Assembly: GCA_013138975.1 (NCBI GenBank)
Contig: WTBR01000009.1
Coordinates: 21,257 to 85,256, forward strand
Origin: Bacteroidales bacterium
Lineage (GTDB): Bacteria > Bacteroidota > Bacteroidia > Bacteroidales > UBA12077
Length of the DNA stretch: 64,000 bases
Direction of reading: 5' to 3'
Shown here piece after piece: positions 22,601 through 28,800 of the stretch. A model generated the notes under the pieces. It had not been told where the DNA came from, searched no databases, and saw nothing but the letters and a program-made list of their open reading frames with translations. The position numbers and the translations under genes were made by a program. Every line of letters starts with the position of its first letter. Position 1 is the stretch's first letter.

Positions 22601-24189
22601 AACATAGGTTCAAAAAGGAATTAGATAATCTTACTAAGTATTGTATTGCTTTAAATAAGCAGGAAAAAACACCAAGTGATTATACTTATAAAAAATTATC
22701 ATTTGTTGAATTGAAAAAACTAAATGATAAGTATGATTTCTTGGATATTTACCCTTTATCTCCATTGCAGGAAGGGATGTATTATCATTATTTACTTAAT
22801 CCTAAAACCTTAAGTTTTTTACCACAATTAAGATTTCGATTGAAAGGCAATCTTAAAGAAGATATTTTGAGGGAAAGTTTAAACGAACTTCTTTCTCACT
22901 ATGATATTCTTAGAACAATATTTGTACATAAGGAGTTAGATCAACCGCTTCAGATAGTGTTAAATGAAAAGGAAATGCCTTTTATATTTAAAGATATAAG
23001 ACTTGAATGTAAGAATAGCGATAAGGCTAGTGTATTAAATAAATACAAGGAAATTGACAGGAATAAATTGTTTGACTTAAGTAAAGATATTCTTATAAGG
23101 ATTACCGTTTTACAAATTGAGGAAAATGAATATGAATTTATTTTTACATATCATCATATATTAATTGATGGCTGGTGTTTAAATATAATAACTAATAAAT
23201 TTTTTGAGCTTTACTTTAAGAATGCGAATTTAAATATACAATCTACAAGTACAGCAGGACAATATGTAAATTATATAAATTGGTTGGCTAGTAAGAACAA
23301 AGAAAGAACAAAATTATATTGGCAAGAATATTTGAAAGAATATAATAATTTAAGTACAATTCCTATAGAAAAAAATGAAAGTAATGGATTGTTCAAGTAC
23401 GAAATTATTAAACTTGATCTTAACCAAATAATTGTTGAAAAATGCGAGTTATTAGCACAATCATATGGAATAACAACAAGTACAATATTTTCAGGTGTTT
23501 GGGGGTTAATGCTGAGTTTTTATAATAATATTTCTGATGTAGTTTTTGGTTTAGTTGTTTCAGGAAGGTCATCGGAGATTTCAGGTGTTGAAAATATATT
23601 AGGTTTATTTATGAACACTATTCCTGTAAGGGTTAAATATGATGAAAATAAAAGTTTCAAAGATTTACTTGTAGAATTACATAATAATATCGGTAATGGA
23701 GAATCTCATCATTTTTATTCATTGGCAGATATAAAAAATAATTTAAGTTCAAAGGGAGAATTATTAGATCATTATATAGTGTATCAAAATGTTCCAATTA
23801 GTGAACGTGATTATGCTGACAGCAAAAATGATTCTAATTCTTTAAAGATTTCAGACGTTAGAAATAATGCCCATACCAATTACGATTTTGGAATTAATAT
23901 CTTACCAGGAAAAGAAACAATAATAGAGTTTAAATTTAATTCTGCTGTTTATAATAGTGATGATATTAAAATGATTTCCAATCATTTTAATAAGCTCTTT
24001 TACAATACTATTTCTGAATCTTCAAATAAAATTTCTGAGATAAAAGAAAATCTTGAATCAGAGTTTTCTGCTGATTTTAAAAGATATAGAAAAACCGAAG
24101 AAATAGACTTTGTAAATAAAACGATAGTGAATTCAAATCGCTCTTCTTCAGAGAGAGAGTCATTGGATTTTTGGGATGAACTCTCATAG
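10630..24189 (+). CDS. Four-module NRPS: C-A(Gly)-PCP-C-A(Val)-PCP-C-C*-A(Thr)-PCP-E*-C
   Basis: This 4519-aa synthetase should extend acyl-D-Asn. C1 opens LPLTDLQEGLLFH, typical of C domains that accept a D-residue, with His144-His145. A1 pocket reads D-I-L-Q-L-G-C-I-W-K (Gly type); PCP Ser998. C2 has His1178-His1179; A2 reads D-A-F-W-L-G-G-T-F-K (Val); PCP Ser2032. C3 has His2212-His2213 and Asp2217. It is followed directly by a second C domain, C*, with H2663-H2664-xxx-D2668-R2669 in place of HHxxxDG. A3 reads D-F-W-N-I-G-M-V-H-K, the canonical Thr code; PCP Ser3526 (GGNS). The E-like domain has H3702-Y3703 and D3707-E3708, so it lacks the second catalytic His. C5 (H4175-H4176, D4180) ends the protein, and its acceptor must come from the half-C-A(Asn) protein at 26012. 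The tail LDFWDELS may be a docking peptide. Residue calls come from manual alignment. Confidence 0.95.
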   Translation: MAINKKNVKSILPLTDLQEGLLFHYLKDSKNTFYVEQIVLSINGDFNQDICKNAWQLVVDTNECLRTSFFWEKLSKPLQIVLLKNELDFKFHDFSDKKNDAQKICFNNLIDKDRNQNFNIIHVPFRINLVKHNKTQYSLIVTNHHILYDGWSNGIILKEFISNYLSLSKDLSLVSSIKVPYSKSIKDFIDLSAKADGNFWKKYLEDQEAQNVYLPQNNLIVKDENYLSELKLRSNLVDKINTCCKSHNITKAAFFHACYGILLFKYNLRNDICFGSAISCRDQLLKGIENVVGLFMNTLPFRINIDKSNTLKDYLIDIQDTLQNINDNKHVTLKRIKNTILKSDEDLFNTILAIDNYPVDLNYITKNQSFTIDSFENFETTNYDLSLNIVIHDDNIVVKFNYNNRFDSEFIRMISSHFEQLIEFVSENSDQTISKLEILGKEEKEKILYQFNDTSADFPRDKTINQLFKDTAKKYFNKTAIYCNEKEITYSRLDKMSDQLAVQLIQNGVAQDNIVALLVDRSEYMIVGIMAIIKSGAAYLPLDISLPSQRIDHILEKSKVTVALTNDYNISDKSIKTIDVKNENIYNREAYNLPEVSNSQRLLYVIFTSGSTGDPKGVMIEHRAMVNFILSMNKLIRTTNDDVFLLLTTISFDISGLEIHAPLLSGGQVVIARNEEQLDPRLMFELIEDKGVSVLQVTPSRLKEIIDLENSWVVLNKLKSLLVGGEEFPVSLYNKIINSFSGNLLNCYGPTETTIWSTVKELKPNTQLNIGIPIKNTQVYILSESAELLPIGVIGELCLSGDGLARGYFNDEVLSNDKFIPHPFLSGARLYKTGDLARWTLSGEIEFLGRKDNQVKIRGFRIETGDIECQLLKLNEIAEAVVIALEDDKEEKFLCAYVVTDDSLFELNESEIKEKLAKVLPDYMIPSYIEQIEKIPISNSGKIDRRALPKPAFKILDNFEDPVGSTELALFQIWQNVLGLENKAISRNISFFDIGGHSLKVISLVSLIHKVFEVKLDVNDIFRTKTIKEQANLISLSKTNLYYSIKKAEKKDFYDLSSNQKRLFVLQKMDDDSVVYNMPGILRLSKKLSKKEVSKIFNILILRHESFRTSFKVINETPVQLIHKQVDLKIEEFIIEKEELQDLRKQFIQVFDLSQAPLLRVAIVEVKGDGYLLMIDMHHIISDGVSHSILEREFHGLCSGEDLSELSLQYKDYSQWQNSEEQQIKVKDQENYWIRKFEGEIPVLDLPVDYIRPVIQSHEGARVHFALSKEETHFIKSFAKENGLTLYMSVLSIFNILLSKLSGQEDIIIGTPIAGRNHLDLENVVGMFVNTLAIRNEVNGSISIQEFIRKLKQTTLEAFENQDYQFEDLVENISIERDIGRNPLFDVMFNLLNQVEHMADLTNLDNQNYIHTPGISKFDLTLTAEDYGDKLMLNFEYCTQLFKAETIDRFIVYFKQIVSQIAQNPERELSELEIISAEEKQQILYAFNDTQVSYPSQKSISQVFDEQVKEFSKRIALEVEDKSYTYQDLDEESNKIANYLIKCGVTEDQLVGLMAGRSSDMIIGILGILKTGGAYVPIDPAYPEERVNQLIEDSGINIILSTEVIDSEYDFAGDIININDLEIKESSTNLNLPSITSSNIAYVMYTSGSTGKPKGVVIEQKSVLRLVQNNQFFPFHSEQKILLTGASVFDATTFEIWGALLNGGSLYIASNEVIINSALLGEYIRKNSITSLWLTSSLFNQLVDQEESIFDTLKFLLVGGDVLSVKHINKIKTRNSELVIINGYGPTENTTFSTTFKIEKEYESNIPIGKPISNSTAYIFDKSNRLQVVGVPGELLVGGDGLAREYLNNPELTREKFIENPYKKGERLYKTGDLARWLPDGNIEFIGRIDHQVKIRGFRIELGEIENVLLKHSSIKECVVLAREENGDKYLCAYLVIEEDYNVEEIRSYLSVSIPDYMIPSYFVELDKIPLTSNGKVNRKALPSPEIKAGDDYVAPSNETEEKLVEIWSAVLNIEKEEISTTANFFSIGGHSLKASVLIGRIHKEIDVEFPLRDVFLHSSIKAQAVQILTSKKKEFVSIPKAKEQSDYPLSSAQKRLYLLQEFDLTSTAYNMPNIISLGKEADKSKIEEVFKQLINRHESFRTSINIVDQEPVQIINKEVDFELEELSIENKEVENIRNKFIRPFDLSKAPFLRVAILNIKGEDSLLMIDLHHIISDGISQAILEKEFLALLSGEELAPLALQYRDYSQWQNSKNQQEKIKDQQDYWLSRFEGEIPILNLPTDYIRPSYLSNEGNMITVTLSPKQTRFVRSLCKETGTTLYMSMLSIFSVLLSKLSGQDGFIVGMSVAGRKHPDLQKIVGMFVNSLALDVNPNKNKSFKEFLFNIKSTTLNAYENQDYQFDDLVNKLNIERVSGRNPVFDVMLNMIDASGDKEFQFSNKEEYQFTENVGRRFDLTLNVTNSKNEIILGFQYYPKIFKPETIIRFAQYFKNIITLLEGDSNRKISEIGLLTKAEKQVIQNKLGEKVNIGRSKLPISFHQERIWFIDKFEKNNLYKSSPIYHNIPLVLGIEGKADLILLEKSIQYIISRHDILRSKFYIEEEKFYHDILDKGEITLEEVFTTESKKDDAVNSIIYAPFDLERDLLLRAALITIPEKEQALVLVVHHIISDRYSLKLIAKEILEYYHALRTNKPLVQATVPIRFIDYIYWQRESYSKIKEHLLSYWKPQLKGRVQVIEMPEDTKRVAIHIFKAGEYTFDLPEQLTKSLYEYASTHNFSIDVILLGFYKLLLGRYTNQEEIVVGTNVEGRDNDLTKHLVGPISNLIVLRSFIDFEEDFITYISKLNKTIKEALEYKEIPFDQLVSEINPENDMSRTALFDFLFQYEEIEPDCEIGVNHISSNLGLGKYDQNLLFQNNGNGLRALLVYNTEYYRKESILAFFDHYIQLITNTLKKSDQKLYDIEILSKEEKHQLLTEFNDTKADYPKDKTIHQLFEEQVKRTPENIAISNNGNRLTYSELNKKANLVAQQLREIGIDRDDIVSIFLDRSIETVFSMLGVLKSGGAYLPLDPDYPDDRIDFILNDSRSKIVISTKNFSERIKFEGSIICVEDLSDLGNNISNIEMINKPSDLCYIIYTSGTTGMPKGAMIVHRNAVRLFFNEKFQFDFSEKDVWTMFHSHCFDFSVWEMYGALLYGGKLIVIPKIVARDVVEYYKLLCEEKVTVLNQTPLAFYNLSEIALQDPDKSLENLRYVIFGGEALIPNKLAEWFNIYSNVKLINMYGITETTVHVTYKEISDYEIKNNISNIGKPIPTLTCYILDLNQKLVPIGVSGEICVGGLGVCKGYLYREELTKEKFILNPYKSEERIYRSGDLGRLLPNGDLEYLGRIDHQVKIRGFRIELGEIENQLLSIDQVSEAVVIDREDNSGERSLWGYVVENQKIEITEIRSLISKNLPDYMIPSYFVKVDKIPLTVNGKTDRVELSKFEVEVEVEDHYIAPRNELEEIITGVWKSVLGDIKIGINNDFFQMGGNSIKSIQISSRLRNLGYKISVQEIFSNPTIREMAEVFNNTGDSSQYKLKDEIGLSPIQNRYFTNNDGLNQFNQVRSLEFPNSISKQLLEVIFIEIINHFDSLRIRIDNSEKGSRVQRLTDKITRFNIIEKRTVKTEALNEKLKEIENELKIRIDINNDPIQVVLLHTDVSSYILIGVHYLLIDEYSWKIIFSSISDLYSKSLKNNKLVLSSKYESSINRIIDFENYMGSDRFKETKKYWDKYFNKFKDYYVSARSDKKDIMSESGFLSITIDEQQTKALHNKTNLYFNTKTSDILLSALLLRFKNELNWDKIAIDLESDGRQELYFDKLICNEVGRFSSIYPQIINISTTDEELGYFIKNIKESLNTVPNGGFDYLAYKYLNSGELINYEITDTIPFISYKHLSLDKEDRHNYLFKVLNERYYVNTIPEKNQRYLLEIISYYEDDKLKLDLFFDKQKIPKEFINKLEHRFKKELDNLTKYCIALNKQEKTPSDYTYKKLSFVELKKLNDKYDFLDIYPLSPLQEGMYYHYLLNPKTLSFLPQLRFRLKGNLKEDILRESLNELLSHYDILRTIFVHKELDQPLQIVLNEKEMPFIFKDIRLECKNSDKASVLNKYKEIDRNKLFDLSKDILIRITVLQIEENEYEFIFTYHHILIDGWCLNIITNKFFELYFKNANLNIQSTSTAGQYVNYINWLASKNKERTKLYWQEYLKEYNNLSTIPIEKNESNGLFKYEIIKLDLNQIIVEKCELLAQSYGITTSTIFSGVWGLMLSFYNNISDVVFGLVVSGRSSEISGVENILGLFMNTIPVRVKYDENKSFKDLLVELHNNIGNGESHHFYSLADIKNNLSSKGELLDHYIVYQNVPISERDYADSKNDSNSLKISDVRNNAHTNYDFGINILPGKETIIEFKFNSAVYNSDDIKMISNHFNKLFYNTISESSNKISEIKENLESEFSADFKRYRKTEEIDFVNKTIVNSNRSSSERESLDFWDELS
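13800..16910 (+). repeat. C-A(Val)-PCP module repeat, copy 1
   Basis: This segment of the 4519-aa NRPS aligns to 47406-50516 at a constant offset of 33,606 bases wherever I checked (13801, 15063, 15601, 16561, 16861). There is thus no net length change over a complete module. Identity is highest in the A domain: around 15601-15780 differences are few and mostly at third codon positions. It marks a fairly recent module duplication or gene conversion. Confidence 0.8.
18190..19490 (+). other. Second, atypical C domain in tandem (C*)
   Basis: Within the 4519-aa NRPS a complete second C domain (residues about 2530-2950) follows C3 with no A or PCP between. It begins PISFHQERIWFIDKFE, with a downstream YHNIPL, and has HHIISDRYS as the active-site motif, so Gly of HHxxxDG is replaced by Arg. 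The opening resembles, from memory, the modified-amino-acid (dehydrating) C subtype rather than the LCL domains (YPLSSAQKRLYLLQ) around it. The subtype call is tentative. Confidence 0.6.
19573..19601 (+). repeat. 29-bp C-A linker repeat, copy 1
   Basis: The 29 bases encoding KDKTIHQLF at the C-A junction are identical to 30172-30200 in a different gene. A second identical stretch of 21 bases lies just upstream (19519-19539 and 30118-30138). The A domains that follow (Thr and Asn) differ, so the identity is confined to the junction. Confidence 0.75.
21340..22690 (+). other. Degenerate epimerization domain (E*)
   Basis: The domain after PCP3 of the 4519-aa NRPS keeps the overall E layout: LSPIQNRYF at the start, GGFDYLAYKYLN in place of the usual G-[IV]-G-Y-G-x-L-R-Y-L, and GRFSSIYP in place of GWFTAMYP. 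The active-site motif reads HYLLIDEYSW, so the second His is Tyr and the Gly after Asp is Glu. The GHGR-like motif is also altered (SDGRQEL). The intact E domain of the loading NRPS has HHTVIDGVSW. Loss of epimerase activity is likely; the fold may persist for spacing or docking. Confidence 0.75.
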
Positions 24190-24307
24190 AATATTCAAAA
24201 ATTAAGATCCGATAATTATTATGTCATAGTTGTGAAGACTATTTGTGTATATATAATCACCTTCTTGAGATAAAATGTAAAGCATTCAATTCAATTCAAT
24301 TGAAAAA

Positions 24308-25996
24308 ATGAAAAAGAAAATTTATTTAACGATTCTTCCATATTGGGATCCTATGATTCCTCCAATGGGGATAACCAGCTTGAAAGCTTTTTTACAGGAC
24401 TTAGGTTACATTGTGAAAACAGAAGACCTAATTGTTAAAAAAGAAAGTTTGGAATTTTATAGCAATTACTTTGAAACCCTACGAAAGATTGTGCCAGTAG
24501 AAAAACAAGGTAATTTTAATAATATAGGTCACGATGTTTTACAAAATCATATGATGGCTTATCAACATAATGATGATAATGAAAAGTATGAAGAATTAGT
24601 ATCATTACTTATTTATAATCATTACTACGTAAATTCTGATAACAAACATGTTAAAGAATTAAATAATATTGTTGATGATTTTTACATCATGATTGGTGAA
24701 TATATGCTAAAGCAAATAGCAGAATTCCAACCTGATGTTTTTGGCGTTACTGCATATAAATGCACTATTCCTGCTTCTTTATATGTATTAAAATTAGTAA
24801 AAGAATATAATCCAAATATTAAAACATTAATGGGAGGGAGCACTTTTAACGAGTCTCATGCACCTGGTTCACCTAGTTTTAATGCATTATTAGAAGTATC
24901 AAAGGACTATCTGGATACAATATTAATTGGACCAGGAGAATTACTTATGCAAGCTTTTCTGGAAGATAAATTGGATTCAAGAAAAAGGGTTTTTACAAAA
25001 GATGATATTGGAGGCGATCTTATAGGGCTTGAATCGCAAATATTACCGGATTATTCAGATCTTGATCTTAATAAATATCCTTGTTTAGTAGCTACTGCGT
25101 CTACAAGTTGTATATATGAGTGTAGTTTTTGTGTAGCAAAAAAAGTTGGGGGGCCATACCGAAAGAAGAACCCAGTTCAGGTTGTAGCTGAGATGATTGA
25201 AATGCACAAGCTTTATGGAAATCAGTTGTTTTTTATGACAGATTCGCTTATTAATCCTGCACTTACAGATATTTCGAATGAATTTATTAAATCAGAGGCT
25301 TCCCTATATTATGATGCTTATTTTAAGGTAGATAAAGAATCTGCGGATATTAAGAATACTTTACTCTGGCGAAAAGGAGGTCTTTATAGAGTTAGACTTG
25401 GAGCTGAGAGTGGATCCCAAAAAGTTTTGAATGAGATGGATAAGCAAATTACACCTGAACAAATTAAAGCTTCTGTGTCATCATTGGCATATGCCGGGAT
25501 AAAAACTACGACTTATTGGGTGATTGGTCATCCGGATGAAACAGAAGAAGATTTTCAATGTACATTGGATCTTATTGAGGAATTAAAAGATGATATTTTT
25601 CAAGCAGAATGCAACTACTTCTTATATCATTATTCTAATCAGGCAAAAGGAGATAAATGGGCTCAGTATAGAATGCCTCTTTACCCCGAATGGGCTAACA
25701 AGATGCTAGTATTTAAACATTGGACACTAAATTATGATCCCGTAAGAGAAGAAACCTTTAAACGTGTACACAGATTTGAAGCCCATTGCAGAAAGTTAGG
25801 AATTCCAAACCCGTACTCTTATAAGGAACATTATGAAGCGGATAAGAGATGGCAAAAGCTTCATGAAAACGCAGTGCCGGGTATTATGGATTTTATGAAA
25901 CGTGAGAAATATATTAATGAAAATTTAGAGGTTCAAATACCCTCTTATACATCTAATAATCAAAGAGGCAGAGAGAAAATAATATTTGATTTTTAA
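24308..25996 (+). CDS. Radical SAM protein with N-terminal B12-binding-like domain
   Basis: A 562-aa enzyme of the B12-binding/radical SAM superfamily, likely tailoring the peptide. Residues about 1-240 form a Rossmann-like B12-binding region: PPMGITSLKAFLQDLGY, FQPDVFGVTAY, LMGGSTF and GPGE, matching the usual PPLG, PDVVGI, GGP and GEGE positions. Cys268, Cys272 and Cys275 form CxxxCxxC (TSCIYECSFC) for the 4Fe-4S cluster. RVRLGAESGS and YWVIGHPDETEEDF are typical SAM-barrel strands. The domain order is the normal one for the family. The gene sits 118 bases after one NRPS and 15 bases before the next. Its last residues, KIIFDF, resemble the VDFDF end of the PKS at 31984, hinting at a shared docking tail. 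Methylation is possible, but the reaction and substrate cannot be read from sequence, nor can actual cobalamin use. Confidence 0.88.
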   Translation: MKKKIYLTILPYWDPMIPPMGITSLKAFLQDLGYIVKTEDLIVKKESLEFYSNYFETLRKIVPVEKQGNFNNIGHDVLQNHMMAYQHNDDNEKYEELVSLLIYNHYYVNSDNKHVKELNNIVDDFYIMIGEYMLKQIAEFQPDVFGVTAYKCTIPASLYVLKLVKEYNPNIKTLMGGSTFNESHAPGSPSFNALLEVSKDYLDTILIGPGELLMQAFLEDKLDSRKRVFTKDDIGGDLIGLESQILPDYSDLDLNKYPCLVATASTSCIYECSFCVAKKVGGPYRKKNPVQVVAEMIEMHKLYGNQLFFMTDSLINPALTDISNEFIKSEASLYYDAYFKVDKESADIKNTLLWRKGGLYRVRLGAESGSQKVLNEMDKQITPEQIKASVSSLAYAGIKTTTYWVIGHPDETEEDFQCTLDLIEELKDDIFQAECNYFLYHYSNQAKGDKWAQYRMPLYPEWANKMLVFKHWTLNYDPVREETFKRVHRFEAHCRKLGIPNPYSYKEHYEADKRWQKLHENAVPGIMDFMKREKYINENLEVQIPSYTSNNQRGREKIIFDF

Positions 25997-26011
25997 CGAA
26001 TAGTAATATAA

Positions 26012-28630
26012 ATGGATAATAGTAATATAGGGAGCAATGAAGCTCAATTTAATAGCAATATTCAGAAAGATAAAGAGTATTGGTCTAAGCAATTTTCAGT
26101 AGAACTGGAAAAATCTTCATTTCCACAAAGTAATTTAAAAACTGATAATAGTAACAAGGTATTTAATAAATTTAAGTTTACATTTTCCAAAGATTTATTT
26201 GATTCAGTCTTAAAATTGGCAGGAACATCAGACCAGAAACTTCATATTGTACTAATGTCAGGACTAGTAGGTCTACTATATAAATATTTATTGAATGAAG
26301 ATATTATAATTGCTACGCCAATAGACAAGCAAGATTCAGAAGCAGATTTTATTAATACAGAGATTTTGCTAAAGCATAGTTGCAGTTCAGTAACTACATT
26401 TAAGAAAATTATTATGCAAACAAGAGATCTATTGCTTGATGCAATTGATCATCAGAATTATCCCCTAAGTGCAATTGCAAGAGATGCAGGACATGAAACT
26501 AGAAATAATCAAAATCCATTTACGGATATAAACTTATTATTAGAAAATATTCATGATAAATCTTATGTAGATAGAAATGGGAGTAATATTATATTTTCGT
26601 TTTTAAGTAATGAAAAAGAAATAAGTTGTACTGTCGAATATAATTCAAATGTATATAGTGAAAAGAGTATATCCTTAATTTGCAATAAGTACAATATATT
26701 ATTAGCAGAAATGCTAAAAGATCTAAATAAAGAAATACTAACTATATCCTTAATCTCTGAAGATGAAATTCAGAAAATAGACGAAGCAAATAGTACAACT
26801 ACGGATTTACCTATTTTGAGTAATATTACTGAGCTAATAGATATTCAAACAAAAAAGCATCCTGAAGCTATTGCGGTTGTTCATCAGGATGAAAAATTGA
26901 CGTATTCAGAACTAGAAACGAAGGTAAATAAATTAGTCGCCTTTCTTATTGAAAAAGGACTTGAAAAGGGAGATGTAGTTGGTATATACCTGGATAATTC
27001 TATTGACACAATAGTATCTATTCTTGGAATTCTAAAGTGTGGAGCAGTTTATTTGCCTATTGATACTTTAATTCCTTCAGAAAGAGTAAAATACATATTA
27101 GACGATAGTAAAGTAAAATTGGTGATTTCTAATATAGATAAAATTAGAAATATACAGTTTAAAACAAACTTAGTGGATATTAAGTCCATTGATTTGCAGG
27201 ATGATAACCAGGATATTACAGAAAAAATAGCATCGTATAGTGGAAAAGATTCAGCATATATTATTTATACATCTGGATCTACCGGTAATCCTAAAGGAGT
27301 GGTTATTAGTCACGAGTCGTTAATAAATTATATTACATGGGCATCAAAAACCTACGTTGAAGAAGAAAATATTGCGTTTCCATTGTTTTCGTCAATTTCA
27401 TTTGACTTGACAGTTACTTCTATTTTTACACCATTAGTTAATGGGAATAAGATTGTAATTTATAATCAAATAGAAAATGAAAATTTAATTGAGAAAATAA
27501 TAAAAGATAATCTAGTTGATGTTATTAAATTAACTCCATCTCATTTAAAACTAATTCAACACTCACAATTGGTTGAATGGATAGATGAAAATAAAGATGG
27601 GATTAAGTTAAAGAAATTAATTATTGGTGGAGAGGACTTAACTGCACGGTTATCTGCATCAATTCATAAATTATTTGATGGAAAAGTTGAAATTTATAAT
27701 GAATACGGACCAACAGAAGCAACTGTTGGTTGTATAATTTTTAATTACAAGAAAGAGATAGAAAAGAATTTATCTGTTCCTATTGGAATACCAATAGATA
27801 ATATGAAAGCATATATTATTGACAGGAATCAACAGATAGCTTTTCCAGGTAAAACTGGAGAAATACACTTGTCAGGAATAGGGCTCGCAACAGAATATCT
27901 TAATAAAAAGGATCTTACAGATGAAAAATTTATAAATCTCCCTAATATTTCCGATGATAAATTATATAAGACCGGGGATTTAGGTTTTTGGGATGAATCA
28001 GGTAATATGGTGTTTCTTGGAAGAATTGATAAACAAGTTAAAATAAATGGTTTTAGAGTTGAGTTAGAAGAGATTGATAGCAAAATAATGAATCTGGAAG
28101 GTATAAACGAATCCATTACTATAATTGATAAAAGTGAGTATGGTGACAGATTGGTATCTTATATTGTTGTTGAAAACAATTCGAATATTAATTCAATAAA
28201 AGAGGAACTTGCAGGTACATTACCAGAGTATATGATTCCAAGCTTTTTTCAGCAAATTGATAATGTTCCGTTAACAAGAAACGGTAAATTGGATCGAGCT
28301 AGTTTACCCACACTAGATTTGAATAATGTTATTGAATATATCGCACCATCAAATCCAATTGAAGAAAAACTGGTTGAGATATGGGCAGATGTATTAGAAT
28401 TAGATTTTGATAAAATAAGCGTAATAGCCACTTTCATAGAATTGGGTGGTCACTCATTAAAAGCTGTGTTCTTAATATCAAGGATTGAAAAGGAATTGGG
28501 AGTGGAATTTACTCTTAACCAGTTGTTTCAACACGAAACAATAAGGAAGATTTCGCAAATAATTTCAATAAGCGAGAATAAAATAAATAGCGAAGCAATT
28601 TCTGAGGATAGTAATAAAATTATAATATAG
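26012..28630 (+). CDS. NRPS half-C-A(Asn)-PCP
   Basis: An 872-aa single-module synthetase protein. Residues about 20-250 match only the C-terminal lobe of a condensation domain. They start at the KDKEYW helix and contain no HHxxxDG, so the half is not catalytic alone. The A domain follows (TSGSTGNPKG from 420), with pocket D-L-T-K-I-G-E-V-G-K (Asn type). The PCP carries Ser815 in GGHS. The full C domain needed for peptide bond formation is the last domain of the 4519-aa NRPS, so the half-C may be an interface with it or with the radical SAM protein encoded just upstream. The gene is followed after 2 bases by the next NRPS, implying co-transcription. The C-terminal tail SNKIII is a candidate ligand for the TubC-type docking domain that starts the next protein. 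Confidence 0.93.
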   Translation: MDNSNIGSNEAQFNSNIQKDKEYWSKQFSVELEKSSFPQSNLKTDNSNKVFNKFKFTFSKDLFDSVLKLAGTSDQKLHIVLMSGLVGLLYKYLLNEDIIIATPIDKQDSEADFINTEILLKHSCSSVTTFKKIIMQTRDLLLDAIDHQNYPLSAIARDAGHETRNNQNPFTDINLLLENIHDKSYVDRNGSNIIFSFLSNEKEISCTVEYNSNVYSEKSISLICNKYNILLAEMLKDLNKEILTISLISEDEIQKIDEANSTTTDLPILSNITELIDIQTKKHPEAIAVVHQDEKLTYSELETKVNKLVAFLIEKGLEKGDVVGIYLDNSIDTIVSILGILKCGAVYLPIDTLIPSERVKYILDDSKVKLVISNIDKIRNIQFKTNLVDIKSIDLQDDNQDITEKIASYSGKDSAYIIYTSGSTGNPKGVVISHESLINYITWASKTYVEEENIAFPLFSSISFDLTVTSIFTPLVNGNKIVIYNQIENENLIEKIIKDNLVDVIKLTPSHLKLIQHSQLVEWIDENKDGIKLKKLIIGGEDLTARLSASIHKLFDGKVEIYNEYGPTEATVGCIIFNYKKEIEKNLSVPIGIPIDNMKAYIIDRNQQIAFPGKTGEIHLSGIGLATEYLNKKDLTDEKFINLPNISDDKLYKTGDLGFWDESGNMVFLGRIDKQVKINGFRVELEEIDSKIMNLEGINESITIIDKSEYGDRLVSYIVVENNSNINSIKEELAGTLPEYMIPSFFQQIDNVPLTRNGKLDRASLPTLDLNNVIEYIAPSNPIEEKLVEIWADVLELDFDKISVIATFIELGGHSLKAVFLISRIEKELGVEFTLNQLFQHETIRKISQIISISENKINSEAISEDSNKIII

Positions 28631-28632
28631 TA

Positions 28633-28800
28633 ATGGAAAAATTACTTGAAGTCCTAAGCTCTGTTGGAATTATTATTAAAGCTCGTAATGGACAACTTGA
28701 AATTTTGGATCCCAATAAAAAGTTGACCCCACAACTAATAGATTCAATAAAATCAAATAAAGCGGAATTATTAATATTACTTGAAGGTTTTAAAAATAAA
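28633..28800 (+). other. TubC-type N-terminal docking domain
   Basis: Short alpha/beta domain before the C domain: helix LLEVLSSVGI, beta-hairpin IIIKARNGQLEIL, helix LTPQLIDSIKSNKAELLILL. This is the arrangement of the TubC docking domain family. The partner is inferred to be the C-terminal tail of the protein encoded at 26012-28630. Confidence 0.75.
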
